Made by a program: the position numbers and the translations under genes. This document shows positions 36,158 to 46,209 of a stretch of DNA of 64,000 nt, piece after piece; position 1 is the stretch's first letter; every line of letters begins with the position of its first letter. The stretch lies in contig BSBM01000764.1 of assembly GCA_027924585.1 (NCBI GenBank), forward strand, positions 3,442,001-3,506,000. The letters run 5' to 3'. Below the pieces are notes generated by a model. The model had not been told where the DNA came from. It did not search any database and saw only the letters and a list, made by a program, of their open reading frames with translations. The DNA is from Larix kaempferi. Its lineage: Eukaryota > Streptophyta > Pinopsida > Pinales > Pinaceae.

Positions 36158-36893
36158 TGTTCGGATATCCACATCATCTTTTTCAGGATCTTGCATGCAA
36201 TTAGGGTTTGCATGCAAATTCTAGGGTTTGCAGGCACTTTGCATGCATCCCAGTCACCAGGTTGATGCCTTCAACACCTTAGCCACCTTATTCTAGCACC
36301 CAGGAGCCACTTACTTCAGATTTTTATCCCTCCTAGTTAGGAAGGCGCCCACTTCTCACCTACTGCCAGAGAAGGGCACACTTCTTCACCTACCACTGCA
36401 GTTCCACTTCAGTTACACTCAGTTAGTTCCGATTCTCCCTGATTTGAGGCTAGTTTCATTCCCGACTGACTGTTTCACTTCCGTTGGACCTCCAAATTGA
36501 CTAGATGACTTTTTCTGACTTCACTTAGCCTCCCATGTGCCCTCCACTGAGCCCACTTCCCTATATCAGTGCTACACACTTCAGTTACACATGTTACACT
36601 CAGTTAGACTCAGATTGACACCTGGATGACTGGTTCTTGTGCATTGATGACCACCACTGATTGATGATGAGGACTCCTAGTTGGAGTCAAGCTACTCCAT
36701 TCAGTGATTCGAATGACCTCCTTAGGCAATTCGAATTGCTCAGTCATTGTTACTATATTGTATTGTAATCATTCACCCTTACTGGGATATTGAGCACTGA
36801 TGCATGTTTTGCACAGTTTTACACCATATTTTCTATGTTCATCTGTTGTGATTGATTTACTTGTTCATTAGATCTGTTGTGACTAATTTTACA
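36158..36893 (+). repeat. 3' LTR of copia B
   Basis: 736 bp, starting TGTTCGGATATCCACATC and ending GACTAATTTTACA, with about 29 mismatches to the left LTR and no indels. Confidence 0.95.
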
Positions 36894-36898
36894 AGTGA

Positions 36899-37098
36899 GG
36901 CACATTGACTCCTAAAATGATGGAAATGAATGGATAAGTGGACAAACAAGGATTCATGGAAATATCACTAGTATAAGTGGTCAAATGTGAACAAACTATG
37001 GTCCAAGACACTAGACTAGGCACTAATGAGCCAAATAACACTAGGTAGAACAACATCAAGGTCCATGGCATAAATATCATGGGAATATTGTTCTAACA
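36899..37098 (-). repeat. Right (5') LTR of the gag-only element, second piece
   Basis: Resumes after the AGTGA duplication and matches 29180-29376, including CAAGACACTA(A/G)ACTAGGCAC and CATGGCATAAATAT. It ends at GTTCTAACA. Confidence 0.88.
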
Positions 37099-38060
37099 AA
37101 TATTGTAAGAGTCCCTCATTCTATTGTCATAACTGGTGGTGAAGCAATGTCGGTTATATTTTCATGAATCCTCTCATTTTTTCCATTTGACTCTATCACT
37201 CACTCTCCAAGAAAAATTGTGTGAAAATAGAATTGGTTGAGAGAGTGTGTAAATTTAGTTGTCAATTTTGGTTCATTTTATGTTTATTCACCATACACAT
37301 TCATTTCTTAAAATTATAGCCCTAGAAGCTTCTTTTAGGGACTACTAATGCCTATGTTCCTACCCCCTACCATGTCTATGGTGCCATGACCCAATCCTAG
37401 TACTAAAAACCTTTTAATGGATCCCACACCCCTCTCAGAGGCCATACATCCCACCAAAGTCTTGAACACCTAGATACTGGGTATTGAAAACCTCTTAGTG
37501 GCACCAATATTGATCTAGTCGGGGCCAGGAAGCACGAGGAGGAGAATAGTTCGACAAAATGAGTCGGCTATGTTATGAAGGAAGCTTAAGAAATAGAATT
37601 AGCAAAGCAAGAACACACTATGCAAATAAACACAAATGCACACAGACAATATGCAAGAATGTGAACTGATTCTATATTACTTGATGTAAAGATCATGACA
37701 TTTCTCTGTTGTATAATACAGTAGTTTACATGCTTATATAGACTGATAAGATGCTTGGGTGCCTTCCCATTACGTTCAGTAACAAGAGAAGTTAGAATGG
37801 TTTTGGAAGTTCAATCGTTACAGTCGACTGGAAGACAGAGAGTCAATTTATCAAATTTTAACAGTTGCAAGTCACAAAACGAGGTTGCATGTCGACGTCA
37901 CGTTACTGTGAGGTCACTGAACTTGTTGAAGTTGTGGAAGTTGTGGAAGTTGTCGAATTCATGTCAAAGTCGAAACTTGTCGAAATTGTGTCGATGTCAA
38001 TGACTTGTCGCAGTAGATGTTAGCATTTGACAATAATGCCAACTACGATATGGATCAAAA
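37099..38060 (-). other. Flank and probable LTR of a minus-strand gypsy element
   Basis: No ORF is supported. On the minus strand the order gypsy integrase end (38084-38746), purine tract AAGGAAGGAG (38066-38075), then this segment fits a 3' LTR. The minus strand has a good TATA motif CTATATAAGC at 37732-37741. I could not define the LTR ends or find a partner copy. A 9-bp motif GTTGTGGAA is repeated at 37930-37955. Confidence 0.35.
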
Positions 38061-38083
38061 CTCCTTCCTTAATAAACAATGGT

Positions 38084-39454
38084 CTACATTGTTTGCTCGT
38101 GAAGGTGAGGAAACTTGTCGATCAATTTAGTAGCAGAGTACCATTTTCCTTGTGCTGGGATTAGTCTGTATTTTGCAACCTGAAACAAGGGAATTGTGTT
38201 TGTCCTTGTATGGCATACTCGTCGTCCCACAATGGTGTTGCAAGGAAGAGGCTCTTGAACATCTGGATGGATGTCGTCGGGTTCTAATTTATGCAAGTCG
38301 CTATGTTCCAATAGTGGTGCATGGTATGGTCGAAGTAGATCCGCGTTGAATATTGGATGTAGACTAAGGCATGAAGGAATGTAGAGCTAGAAATCATTTT
38401 CGCCAATCTGCCAAATAATACCGTATGGACCATATCGCAAAGGTTTCAACTTCTTGTATGGGCTAATGAAGTGTTCCTTCTTGATATGTGACCATACCTT
38501 ATCCCCAATTTGAAATGAATGAGGGATACGATGCTTATCATTTTGGGCCTTAGATTTCGCGTTTCCTCTGTGCAACATGTCATGTGCTTGTCGTTGGATA
38601 TCGCATTTATGATCTTGAAACTTGACTACTTTGCCAACTTCTCGTTGGTTGTGGTCATTTTTGTTCGACTGTGTCGAGGAGCTGATCAAGTCGATAGGTA
38701 GTAAGTGTTGAAATCCGTAACATATATCAAATGGACTCTTTCCCATAGAGTTGTGTTGAGCACGATTCTAGTTGTGATGTATGTATGGAAGACTATCATC
38801 CCATGTTCGTCGATGCGTGTGGTTGTACATGCGAAGCATTTGTACGACCAAGTGATTCACAACTTATGTCTATCCGTCTGTCTGAGGATGTAAAGCTGTT
38901 GACAATGAGAGTCTTGTGTCTAGCTGCTGCCAAAGAGTCTTCCAAAAGATGCTAACGAATCTGGCATTTTGGTTGGAAATAATGGTTGTCGGTAAACCAA
39001 AGTGTTTCCAAACATGTGCGAAGAAGAGATAAGTGGTTTGTTGTGTTGTCATCATCTTCTTGCATGGAATGAGAATGGCCATCTTAGAAAATCTGTCGAC
39101 CACTACTAAGATCGCATCATGCTGATGTTTGGTATTCGTATATCCCGTCAAGTAGTCCATAGAAATAGATTCCCATGGTCGACTAGGAACTAGAAAAGGT
39201 GTATATAATCCCTGTCGTCGATTAGGCGGTTTAGCAATGGCACAAACCACGCATGATCGAATGTGCTTTTTGATGTTAGTTTTAAGTGTAGACCAAAAGA
39301 AATATTTCTGAAGAATAGCAAGGGTTCTTATAGTATTGTTGTAGTGCGCGTCCGAAATGAGCTGTTGTCGATGCTCACCTATCCATACACAAAGCTGTCT
39401 GAGCTTGTATAGCAAGGTATCCTTTAGGAAATAGTCGACATTCGATGACTTGTC
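38084..39454 (-). pseudogene. Ty3/gypsy integrase C-terminal part, truncated
   Basis: Integrase joins element DNA to the genome. Read on the minus strand from 39454: DYFLKDTLLYKL, then the HHCC finger (H...H, CVVCAIAK), the core with SMDYLTGY, ILVVVDRFSK, NQNARFVSIFW (second catalytic Asp position now Asn) and LHPQTDG. Farther down are MGKSPFDICYGF and the C-terminal IGDKVWSHIKK / YKKLKPLRYGPY block typical of gypsy integrases. 38084-38311 holds a tail (GRRVCHTRTNTIPLFQVAKY) that could be a chromodomain-like end. The frame shifts between pieces, near 38750-38870 and 38310-38390. RT and gag would lie to the right but are cut off by the LTR at 39455. Confidence 0.88.
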
Positions 39455-41352
39455 TGTCACGTCCCCTTCCATCTATCCAATGCAAGGGAGGGAACATAAC
39501 TGCAACATGGGGTGTCTAATTCATCCCCAATCCATAATGATAAAATTTTGCCATTTAAAATAAGATGCACAATTCATTTACACAGTGAAATAAAACATAT
39601 TAACACACAACTATAATGGAATGTATCATCATACTATTCACAAACAGGTGATGAATTATCATGCGAGGAAGCCATAATAAGATATACACAGATTACATGT
39701 TAGCCATAATAACTGCAACATGGGGTGTCTAATTCATCCCCAATCCATAATGATAAAATTTTGCCATTTAAAATAAGATGCACAATTCATTTACACGGTG
39801 AAATAAAACATATTAACACACAACTATAATGGAATGTATCAGCATACTATTCACAAACAGGTGATGAATTATCATGTGAGGAAGCCATAATAAGATATAC
39901 ACAGATTACATGTTAGCCATAATAAGATATGCATTCATCATCCAAATATCAGTCATTATTTAATACATTACAGAACATAGAATTAACACAACTCATTTAA
40001 TAAACACAGAGGAATAACCATAATAACATACAAGCAGAAGGAGATGCATCAGCCTATTTCTTTCAGGAAGAATGATGAAACGGTCATACAGTAATCCATC
40101 CCATTCTCATGCTATGCACATGCATCATGCCAACTAACTTAAGATAATCATTTCATCCAAGTAACATAAATAATTTAACATACAGGATTAACACATTGTT
40201 GAACACATAATGCAAATAAAGTAATCCACAAAGAATACTTATCTTGAAATGCAAATGTCCAAACAATTGGCTACGTGAGAGCAATGTTCCACCCAACCAT
40301 ATATCTCTGTCCAACCTGTATTCTTTCAGCTGAGAGATCACCCCTAAGTTGGGCTGTGTATCCACTAAGGAGGAACAAGACAGGCTCACTCACAACCATG
40401 GATTCACTCAAATGGTCATGCTAAGCTAGCACACAGCTGGATTTATCAAGCATGCAATAAGGAAAATGAGGAGGATGCTAAGCCAGTGAGCTCAACCACA
40501 GAGCTACAGACATCTCAAACTAAATTCAAGCAATCCCATCCTCTGTTCAAACATCCACCCTTGGATTTCCCACCATTCTGGCAACAAAATAACCCAATCC
40601 CATCACTGGGTTTTTGGGATATCAAAACTGGATTTTCCGATGGATTTCCGGGTAACTAATGCTCCCAAATTCACCCCAAGGTTCATACCTATGGATCCCC
40701 CATTGGATTTCACTATCAAATACCAATTCTGAGCGTTTATGGCTCTTCAAAACGTGGATTTTTTCAAAGTTGCGATTTCTGGTTTTTATCCCTGCTGGCA
40801 ATTCGTTTTTGGATGGAAAATGATGCTGGTAACTTCCACAATGGAATGGGGATGAGGAAGAAGCAACTCCCATGAGGTAGAGTGGCTTGTGGTACAAGAA
40901 AACAGAGCCCATACTCTGCCATACGAATTTTTGGGCTGCCCATGCTCCATTGAAGCCATGGACTGAATTCCTCAACCACTTCCTTACAACAAAAATAAAT
41001 GTCAGCAAGGTAAGTCAAATGGGTTCTCAAGGTGACATATGGCAGCCTATGTTTCAATCCCATAGGCCCATCACCACTCCCTAGTGGATACACATGGCCC
41101 CTTCTCATTCATTGCCTCCATAGCCAGTTTTAGTATTTTATTGCATGATGTTTATTTACATCATTTTTACAATGTTCCATGGCTAAATAGCACATGGGAA
41201 ACATAATGTCTAATACTTTCCTTTAAATAACATTCGAGCTTCCACTAGCGGGGCCTTGGCCTTGAGCTCCACGCTAGGAAAACCTACATCACATGTATAC
41301 AACATTTACATTAAAAGCTAACATATCCTAAGGGTCAAAATGGGGTATTACA
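39455..41352 (-). repeat. LTR of a gypsy-type element (same family as solo LTR at 14030)
   Basis: 1,898 bp from TGTCACGTCCCC to GGGGTATTACA. On its right is ATCCCCTCCCCCTT, which on the minus strand is a polypurine tract leading into the LTR, so this is the 3' LTR of a minus-strand element. It inserted into the gypsy integrase at 39454. It contains a near-perfect 213-bp tandem duplication. I found neither the second LTR nor a target duplication (the left flank is TTGTC), so the element is incomplete or rearranged to the right. Confidence 0.85.
39498..39923. repeat. 213-bp tandem duplication within the LTR
   Basis: Two copies start AACTGCAACATGGGGTGTC at 39498 and 39711. By eye they differ at only about three positions, so the duplication is much younger than the divergence of this LTR family. 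Confidence 0.95.
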
Positions 41353-41368
41353 ATCCCCTCCCCCTTAG
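41353..41368 (-). other. Reversed polypurine tract
   Basis: On the minus strand CTAAGGGGGAGGGGAT abuts the LTR start. This fixes the orientation of the element as minus. Confidence 0.85.
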
Positions 41369-41470
41369 AATAACATCATCCTCAGTGTTCCAAGACTTAG
41401 GAATACATATACAATTTATACATGTCCAAAATTTCAAAAAACTTTGCAGGTCTGCCCTACATTTTATCCT

Positions 41471-41905
41471 TTACTTTGAACTTTCAGGATCAAGTCCCTT
41501 GACTTCCACGAAATTCTCCCACTGTTTCTGGTCTTTCAGCTCATCCACAAGTCTGAAAACGTTATGGCTGCTACCCTCTTGAGGTTCCCTTGTTGGGAAG
41601 TTGCGGAGGCAATGATGTCCTCCACATCTCCAACATTTCACCAGCTGCTTCATCTTTACCTGCTCAATTTTCTTTGAGTATTCATGCCTGGAATGTTTCT
41701 TAATGGACCGATTGGACGAATGCCTCATCCTTGATCCACTTTCTTTTCCCTTACTGACTGCTCTCATAATACTTTTTACCTCTCTTTGAAGACCAATAGA
41801 GTTCTGCAAAACCTTGTGGTTCATCTCATTCTGCCTCTTCTGTATCTTGAGCATCTCTCCAAGATTTTCTTAGGTCTTGTAAATTGTTTGAAGAAGACTT
41901 TCAGC
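41471..41905 (-). pseudogene. Gag C-terminus with zinc knuckle, gypsy-type
   Basis: The frame from about 41854 reads MLKIQKRQNEMNHKVLQN, a basic region RMRHSSNRSIKKHSRHEY, then CWRCGGHHCLRNF, a CCHC-type nucleocapsid finger whose last cysteine is phenylalanine. A charged tail (KQWENFVEVKGLDPESSK) ends at a stop. Only ~100 bp separate it from the reversed PPT, so protease, RT and integrase are absent and the element is gag-only. Upstream (42000-42740) is leader-like DNA with no domain. The gag N-terminus is not recognisable. Confidence 0.75.
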
Positions 41906-42831
41906 CAATTCCAACAGCCTATGGTCTGCTGCCATGATCTTTGTGCACAGCTGGTTCTCACTGTACTTACAAGCAACACTTGCTTCGCAACAGTTGCCAC
42001 AAACTAGTTTCACTTTCTTCGCCTGTGAAATTCATCATTATAATTTCTGTTAGGCCAAGCATAATATAACATTAAAATAACTTAGTCAATTAGCTTTCCA
42101 ATTGATATGAAATCCCATGCCTTGGCCATGATACTTTCATACTTTTCATGCTTTCCCAATAGGCACATGAGCTCATTCATGTCCATTCTTTCACAAGGGA
42201 TTAACTACTTCAGCATTCACAATTTATTTCAAACAAATAAACACACTCTACTTTCAGCCATACACGCATTCAAAATTTTCTGTTTTTATGAATGCATCAA
42301 TAAAAAGGAAAGAGAGAGCAGTAAGAGTTTTCTCCTCTTCGTCTTGTTCCATTCTGGAACCCACACCACCACTGTGGTTTTCATGCTCCTAGCCTCTTTC
42401 ACTTCCATGTGAATGCTTGACCAACCCTTCTTGGCTATGACACTTAGTGTCTATGGTCTATTTCAGACCTCTCAACCATGGAGTCCCTCCACATGGTTTG
42501 TTTACAACTCCCTTGGCTTCTAGGACCCCTACAAGTCCAATAGCGCCATCATTCACTTATGCGCAAGCCGAGCCCTTTTAGGATAGTCACATGTCGACAC
42601 GCATCCTTAAGATTCTTTCATAGTCATTGCTTCCAGCAATACCTACACTCAAACATTGAATTAATTCACATGTTTAGTTTATTTTCGTAGGAAATCATAA
42701 CCAAATCATATACACATGTATATTCATAAGCATGAAATTACAAGGTAACCAAATGCTTATTTGCATTGGAGGTTTTCACTTTATTCCATAGGGTCCTTCT
42801 TGCTTTACAAGCCTTGGAATCGCCTATGGAC
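41906..42831. other. Probable leader of the gag-only gypsy derivative
   Basis: No domain recognised. Short open frames at 41786-42007 and 42107-42412 (+) lack known motifs. A second LTR and a PBS would be expected on the right but are not seen. Confidence 0.4.
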
Positions 42832-43019
42832 TTGGATGTTTGGCCAGCACGCAGGATGCCCCTCATCATCAAATAATCTTGTATGCTTGGCCACCATGCA
42901 GGCTGCTCCACAACACCAAATAATCTTGTATGTTTGGCCAGCATGCAGGCTGCTCCACAACATCAAACAACCTTGTATGTTTGGCCAGCACGCAGGCTGC
43001 TCCAAATCATCAAATAACC
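42832..43019. repeat. 47-bp minisatellite, four units
   Basis: TTGGCCAGCA(C/T)GCAGGCTGC plus CATCAAATAA recurs with TTGGCCA at about 42840, 42887, 42934 and 42981. The open frames in it on both strands come from the repeat. Confidence 0.93.
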
Positions 43020-43115
43020 TTGCTTCTTGTAATGGCCAATGTTTCCAACAAGGAAACAATAGTGCATCAGCTTAATTGTTACGAGACTTATACTTGAAAT
43101 CTTCATCATTCCAGA

Positions 43116-43183
43116 TTCCAATCCGGTATGATGCCGGTAGTCTTCCTAAATCACTTCCAGCTTCCAATCCGGTATGATGCCGA
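43116..43183. repeat. Short direct repeat at element junction
   Basis: TTCCAATCCGGTATGATGCC occurs at 43117 and 43163, 46 bp apart. It marks the point where recognisable Tat-like gag begins, and may come from the rearrangement that removed the 5' end. Confidence 0.8.
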
Positions 43184-43185
43184 TA

Positions 43186-45486
43186 CTGATCTTCTGTCTA
43201 CTTTTAGGCAGAACAAAGCCACTCACCTTTCTGATCACATTCAGGAGTGGCGAAGACGGAAGCAACTCATCAAGGCTGAGATCACCTTAGAGTTCCTTCT
43301 AGAGTGGTATTTGAAGTCACTCCTTCCTTATATTTATAAGGATGTTGCAACTTCTGGGGTAAGTTCTTAGGAATAAGCAATCCTAAGGACCCAGGAGCTT
43401 GACTTAGTTTATTCCCAATCTGGGATCCTCTATCAGATCATTCCGGACACACCGAGATCTAATATAGATCTTGGAAAACCTAATCCTAGACCGCATGCCG
43501 ATGGCATTGTTGGTTCAACAAATTCAGCAGCACTTGAAGCTTTAACAAAACAAGTTCACGCACTCTCTGTGAAGCAATCTACTGCTGAACTAACTACAGT
43601 TGCAGCCTCCCCTTCAACAACTGAATCTGTACAACAGGTGTAGACAAACCAAAAGGTTCCTCAGAAACCCAACAACAACAAAAAGAAGGGTAAGAAAGGG
43701 GAGGGGAACCATCAAAAAGCCAAAAACATTGAGAATTCCAAGGAGGGAAAGAAAGATAAAAAGAAGGTAAAGTCACCCTTGAAAACTTTGCAAGGACGAA
43801 CACGTTACTCATTAATTCCCTTTATTAGACGAATCCCAGAAGCTACTTAGAGAAAAGAAATTGGTTGTCTTGAAGGATTCGTTTCCTCATGGACAAGGCC
43901 TAGCTTCTTGAAACTCTAGTGCTGGGGGCACTTCTCGTGCTTCATCAACTGATAAATCATTCATTAACATGGTTAACTCGCACATGCTACTGCAAACCAG
44001 ATCCAGGAATTATAACCCGGACATGCAACAGAAAGATAAAGAAGTTCCTGAGTCATCTTCTCCTCTTCACATTGAGAGACCAACAGATTCTATGCCGAAG
44101 ATACCTAAGGGTGTCTACAAATGGGCTATGCAAAACCCTAATGTGCGAGCCGCTCCCAACTACTCTGTTGTATAGGACCTAGCCCAAACACCATGTGCAA
44201 TGTCCACATTAGAAGTCTTGCAAAGCTTCCCTTTGCAGCAGAATGCACTTTTATCAGCCATCGGGAGCATGGATTCTTCAAGTATGCTTTCATGGTTTGA
44301 TATGTCAAATATCAAACCCCGGTTACCGTATCACGTAGCCTTCCAAATTGAATTAGTTCATGGTCTGAAAACCATTAGATGAACCATTTTAGATGAAGGT
44401 GCGTCTACGTGTGTAATGTCAATATCCTGTTGGAAATCCCTTGGCTCTCTTAAGTTAGACCCTTCCAACACACTACTTACGGATTTTGACGGAATATCGT
44501 TCCGCCCACATGGATTCTTTCCCGCGTTTGATATTGAACTAGATGGTAAGTTAGTGTCTGTGGAGGTTGAAGTTTTGGATGCTCCTCTTGACTACAATCT
44601 ATTGTCAGGAAGGAGTTGGACATATGCTATGCAAGCTATCCCATCATCCATTTTCCAAGTAATCATGTTCCCACACGAAGGCAAGATCATCACGATTGAT
44701 CAAATTTCCTTCACTCGGAAGAATAACACTACTTCATCGGATTCAACTATCCCCTTGATTGATTAGACTCATCCACCCAACGAGAGTCTGGGAGCAGGCA
44801 TGTATTCATCGTTGATGGGAACTTTTGACTTACCTTCTCCTGTAAACTACATTGGTTCAATGAGCACCACTGAAGTTTTGTCTCAGGAAGTTTTCACAAT
44901 CAGTCGAACAACTAATCCATGGATCCTTCCCACTCAACAAGAACCAATTGTGCCCTTATCTATTGCATAAGTGGCGTATCAAGCATCACAAAATGATGCA
45001 ACAGATTATATCTCGACTCCATTCGTCTCCACAAAGTAAGATATTGACTATTCACCTGCATGGTTAGTCAACTCCATCCATTATTTTGATTGTCTGGATA
45101 CCGTTTTACCTTCCGATGAGGCTATTTTGGAAGCCATGATAGGTCTAGATCGGCCGTGGGAACACATGCATCACAGATCCTATTTCCTCCCAGATCTGGA
45201 CAAGATAGAGAATGGTGAGTTTTCAGTGAGACCTGGTGGTGATATCGATTTTTCCATCACTCATTCTACTAAACAAATGATTTATGTTGAAGGTAACATG
45301 GAAAACATATCGAAGACTATACCGATTGATATCTCCACTAAACCTGGCATTGTGGAAAACATTTTTATTGGAGAAAATTGTTCTCCTGATGAGATCACTT
45401 TGTATACCAATTCATTTAAGGAATTCTACGACACTTACACCTGGTCTTACAAGCAGAAGTTAGGCTTTGACCTTTCGGTCACCTGA
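43186..45486 (+). pseudogene. Tat-like gag and protease
   Basis: Gag begins in frame with DLLSTFRQNKATHLSDHI, EWRRRKQLIKAEI and FLLEWYLKSLLPYIYKDVA. It then passes stops (TAG 43368, TAA 43374) into RTQELDLVYSQSG, the usual end of the capsid-like block. A lysine-rich region (KKKGKKGEGNHQKAK) follows. The protease active site is ILDEGASTCVMS near 44390-44425, with a stop just before. The linker to RT reads GLDRPWEHMHHRSYFLPDL, FIGENCSPDEITLYTNSFKE and TWSYKQKLGFDLSV, and stops at 45484. In related elements RT begins a few residues later; here it does not. Stops at 44173, 44380, 44764, 44968 and 45037 break the frame. Confidence 0.85.
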
Positions 45487-45654
45487 GCCTAGAAATGGGC
45501 TCTACCTGAAAAAGTATTACGCTTAGGCTCATATGAATTTTCTTGTATTATAATTGTACATGTTTATAGAGTTAGTATTTTATTTTTATTTTTTGTGTCT
45601 TATCTGTCTTCTAGATTATGGTTTCAGATGACAACTTAGTGCTTTCTATGATTC

Positions 45655-46056
45655 GTTGATGGCGCTAGTCGCCACACCCGTCAATTGGCTCCAGCAGCTT
45701 GGGTTATTTACTCACCGTCTGGTCAACTTGTGTCTTCGGGAGGCGCTTGCTTGGGCCCTACAACGAATAATGTAGTTGAGTATAGTGCAGTCATTGAGTT
45801 ACTTTGAGATGTTATTCATCATGGAATTTCATGTTTGTAGGTAAGACTTGACTCGTAGTTAGTAGTACTTCACTTGATGGGTGAGTACAGAGTTAGGGAT
45901 CCCTCTTTGCTTCTTCAGTTTTTGCGTGTTAGGCTACTTGAAAGACACTTTGATTTTATTGCATTTCAACATATTTCAAGGAATTTAAATTCATTAGTTG
46001 ACTCATATGCAAACTATATTTTAGATTTGCATTTGTACCATACACAATCACATTAA
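45655..46056 (+). pseudogene. Additional (archaeal-type) RNase H domain
   Basis: Reads VDGASRHTRQLAPAAWVIYS, PSGQLVSSGGACLGPTTNN and VVEYSAVIELL, a stop, HHGISCL, stops, MGEYRVRDPSLLLQFLRVRL, then LERHFDFIAFQHISRN and LVDSYANYILDLHL. The four acidic positions of the fold (D of VDGAS, E of VVEYSAV, D of VRLDS, D of VDSY) are all present. A second RNase H of this kind is characteristic of the Tat lineage of plant Ty3/gypsy elements. At least three stops lie between 45805 and 45870. RT proper is not attached. Confidence 0.85.
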
Positions 46057-46209
46057 ACAGTCACACACATAAAGACAAAACACATGTACATATATAAACC
46101 AATACTTTATATATCAGGAGCAAAAAATATGAGTACGAGCCATAGTATGATGCAGTATCATAATATACAAAAATGGTCTCAAAGGCCTCAAAAATATAAC
46201 ATGTCTCTA

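Larger units (their letters stand above)
30787..36893 (+). mobile_element. Copia B: near-complete Ty1/copia retrotransposon
   Basis: A 6,107-bp element with two 736-bp LTRs, PBS, one long gag-pol frame and a PPT. The target duplication AGTGA is perfect (30782-30786 and 36894-36898). By eye the LTRs differ at about 29 sites with no length change, about 4%, so the element is younger than copia A. Domain order gag, protease, integrase, RT, RNase H defines Ty1/copia. It sits inside the right LTR of the gag-only element. It is intact in structure but has six in-frame stops, so it is not autonomous today. Confidence 0.97.
28650..37098 (-). mobile_element. Gag-only (TR-GAG type) LTR element, split by copia B
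   Basis: LTR copies at 28650-29376 (727 bp) and at 30258-30786 plus 36899-37098 (729 bp once the nested element is removed) run in the same direction. On the minus strand the order is 5' LTR (right), PBS TGGTATCAGGGC (30255-30244), a short gag, a purine-rich tract (AAGTGGGGAGG), then the 3' LTR (left). The internal region is only about 880 bp with no protease, RT or integrase, so mobility must have depended on another element. I found no clean target duplication: flanks are GATTG on the left and AATAT on the right. Without copia B the element is about 2.3 kb. Confidence 0.85.

Noticed and set aside
37099-37105. Target duplication for the gag-only element
   Set aside because: Flanks GATTG and AATAT do not match in register; a shared ATTG is offset and may be chance.
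40622-41108. Two antisense ORFs of 114-128 codons inside the LTR at 39455
   Set aside because: They overlap in different frames and lie in LTR sequence; there is no similarity to any protein I know. Probably chance.
42738-43075. Overlapping ORFs on both strands with a repeated peptide
   Set aside because: Explained entirely by the 47-bp minisatellite.
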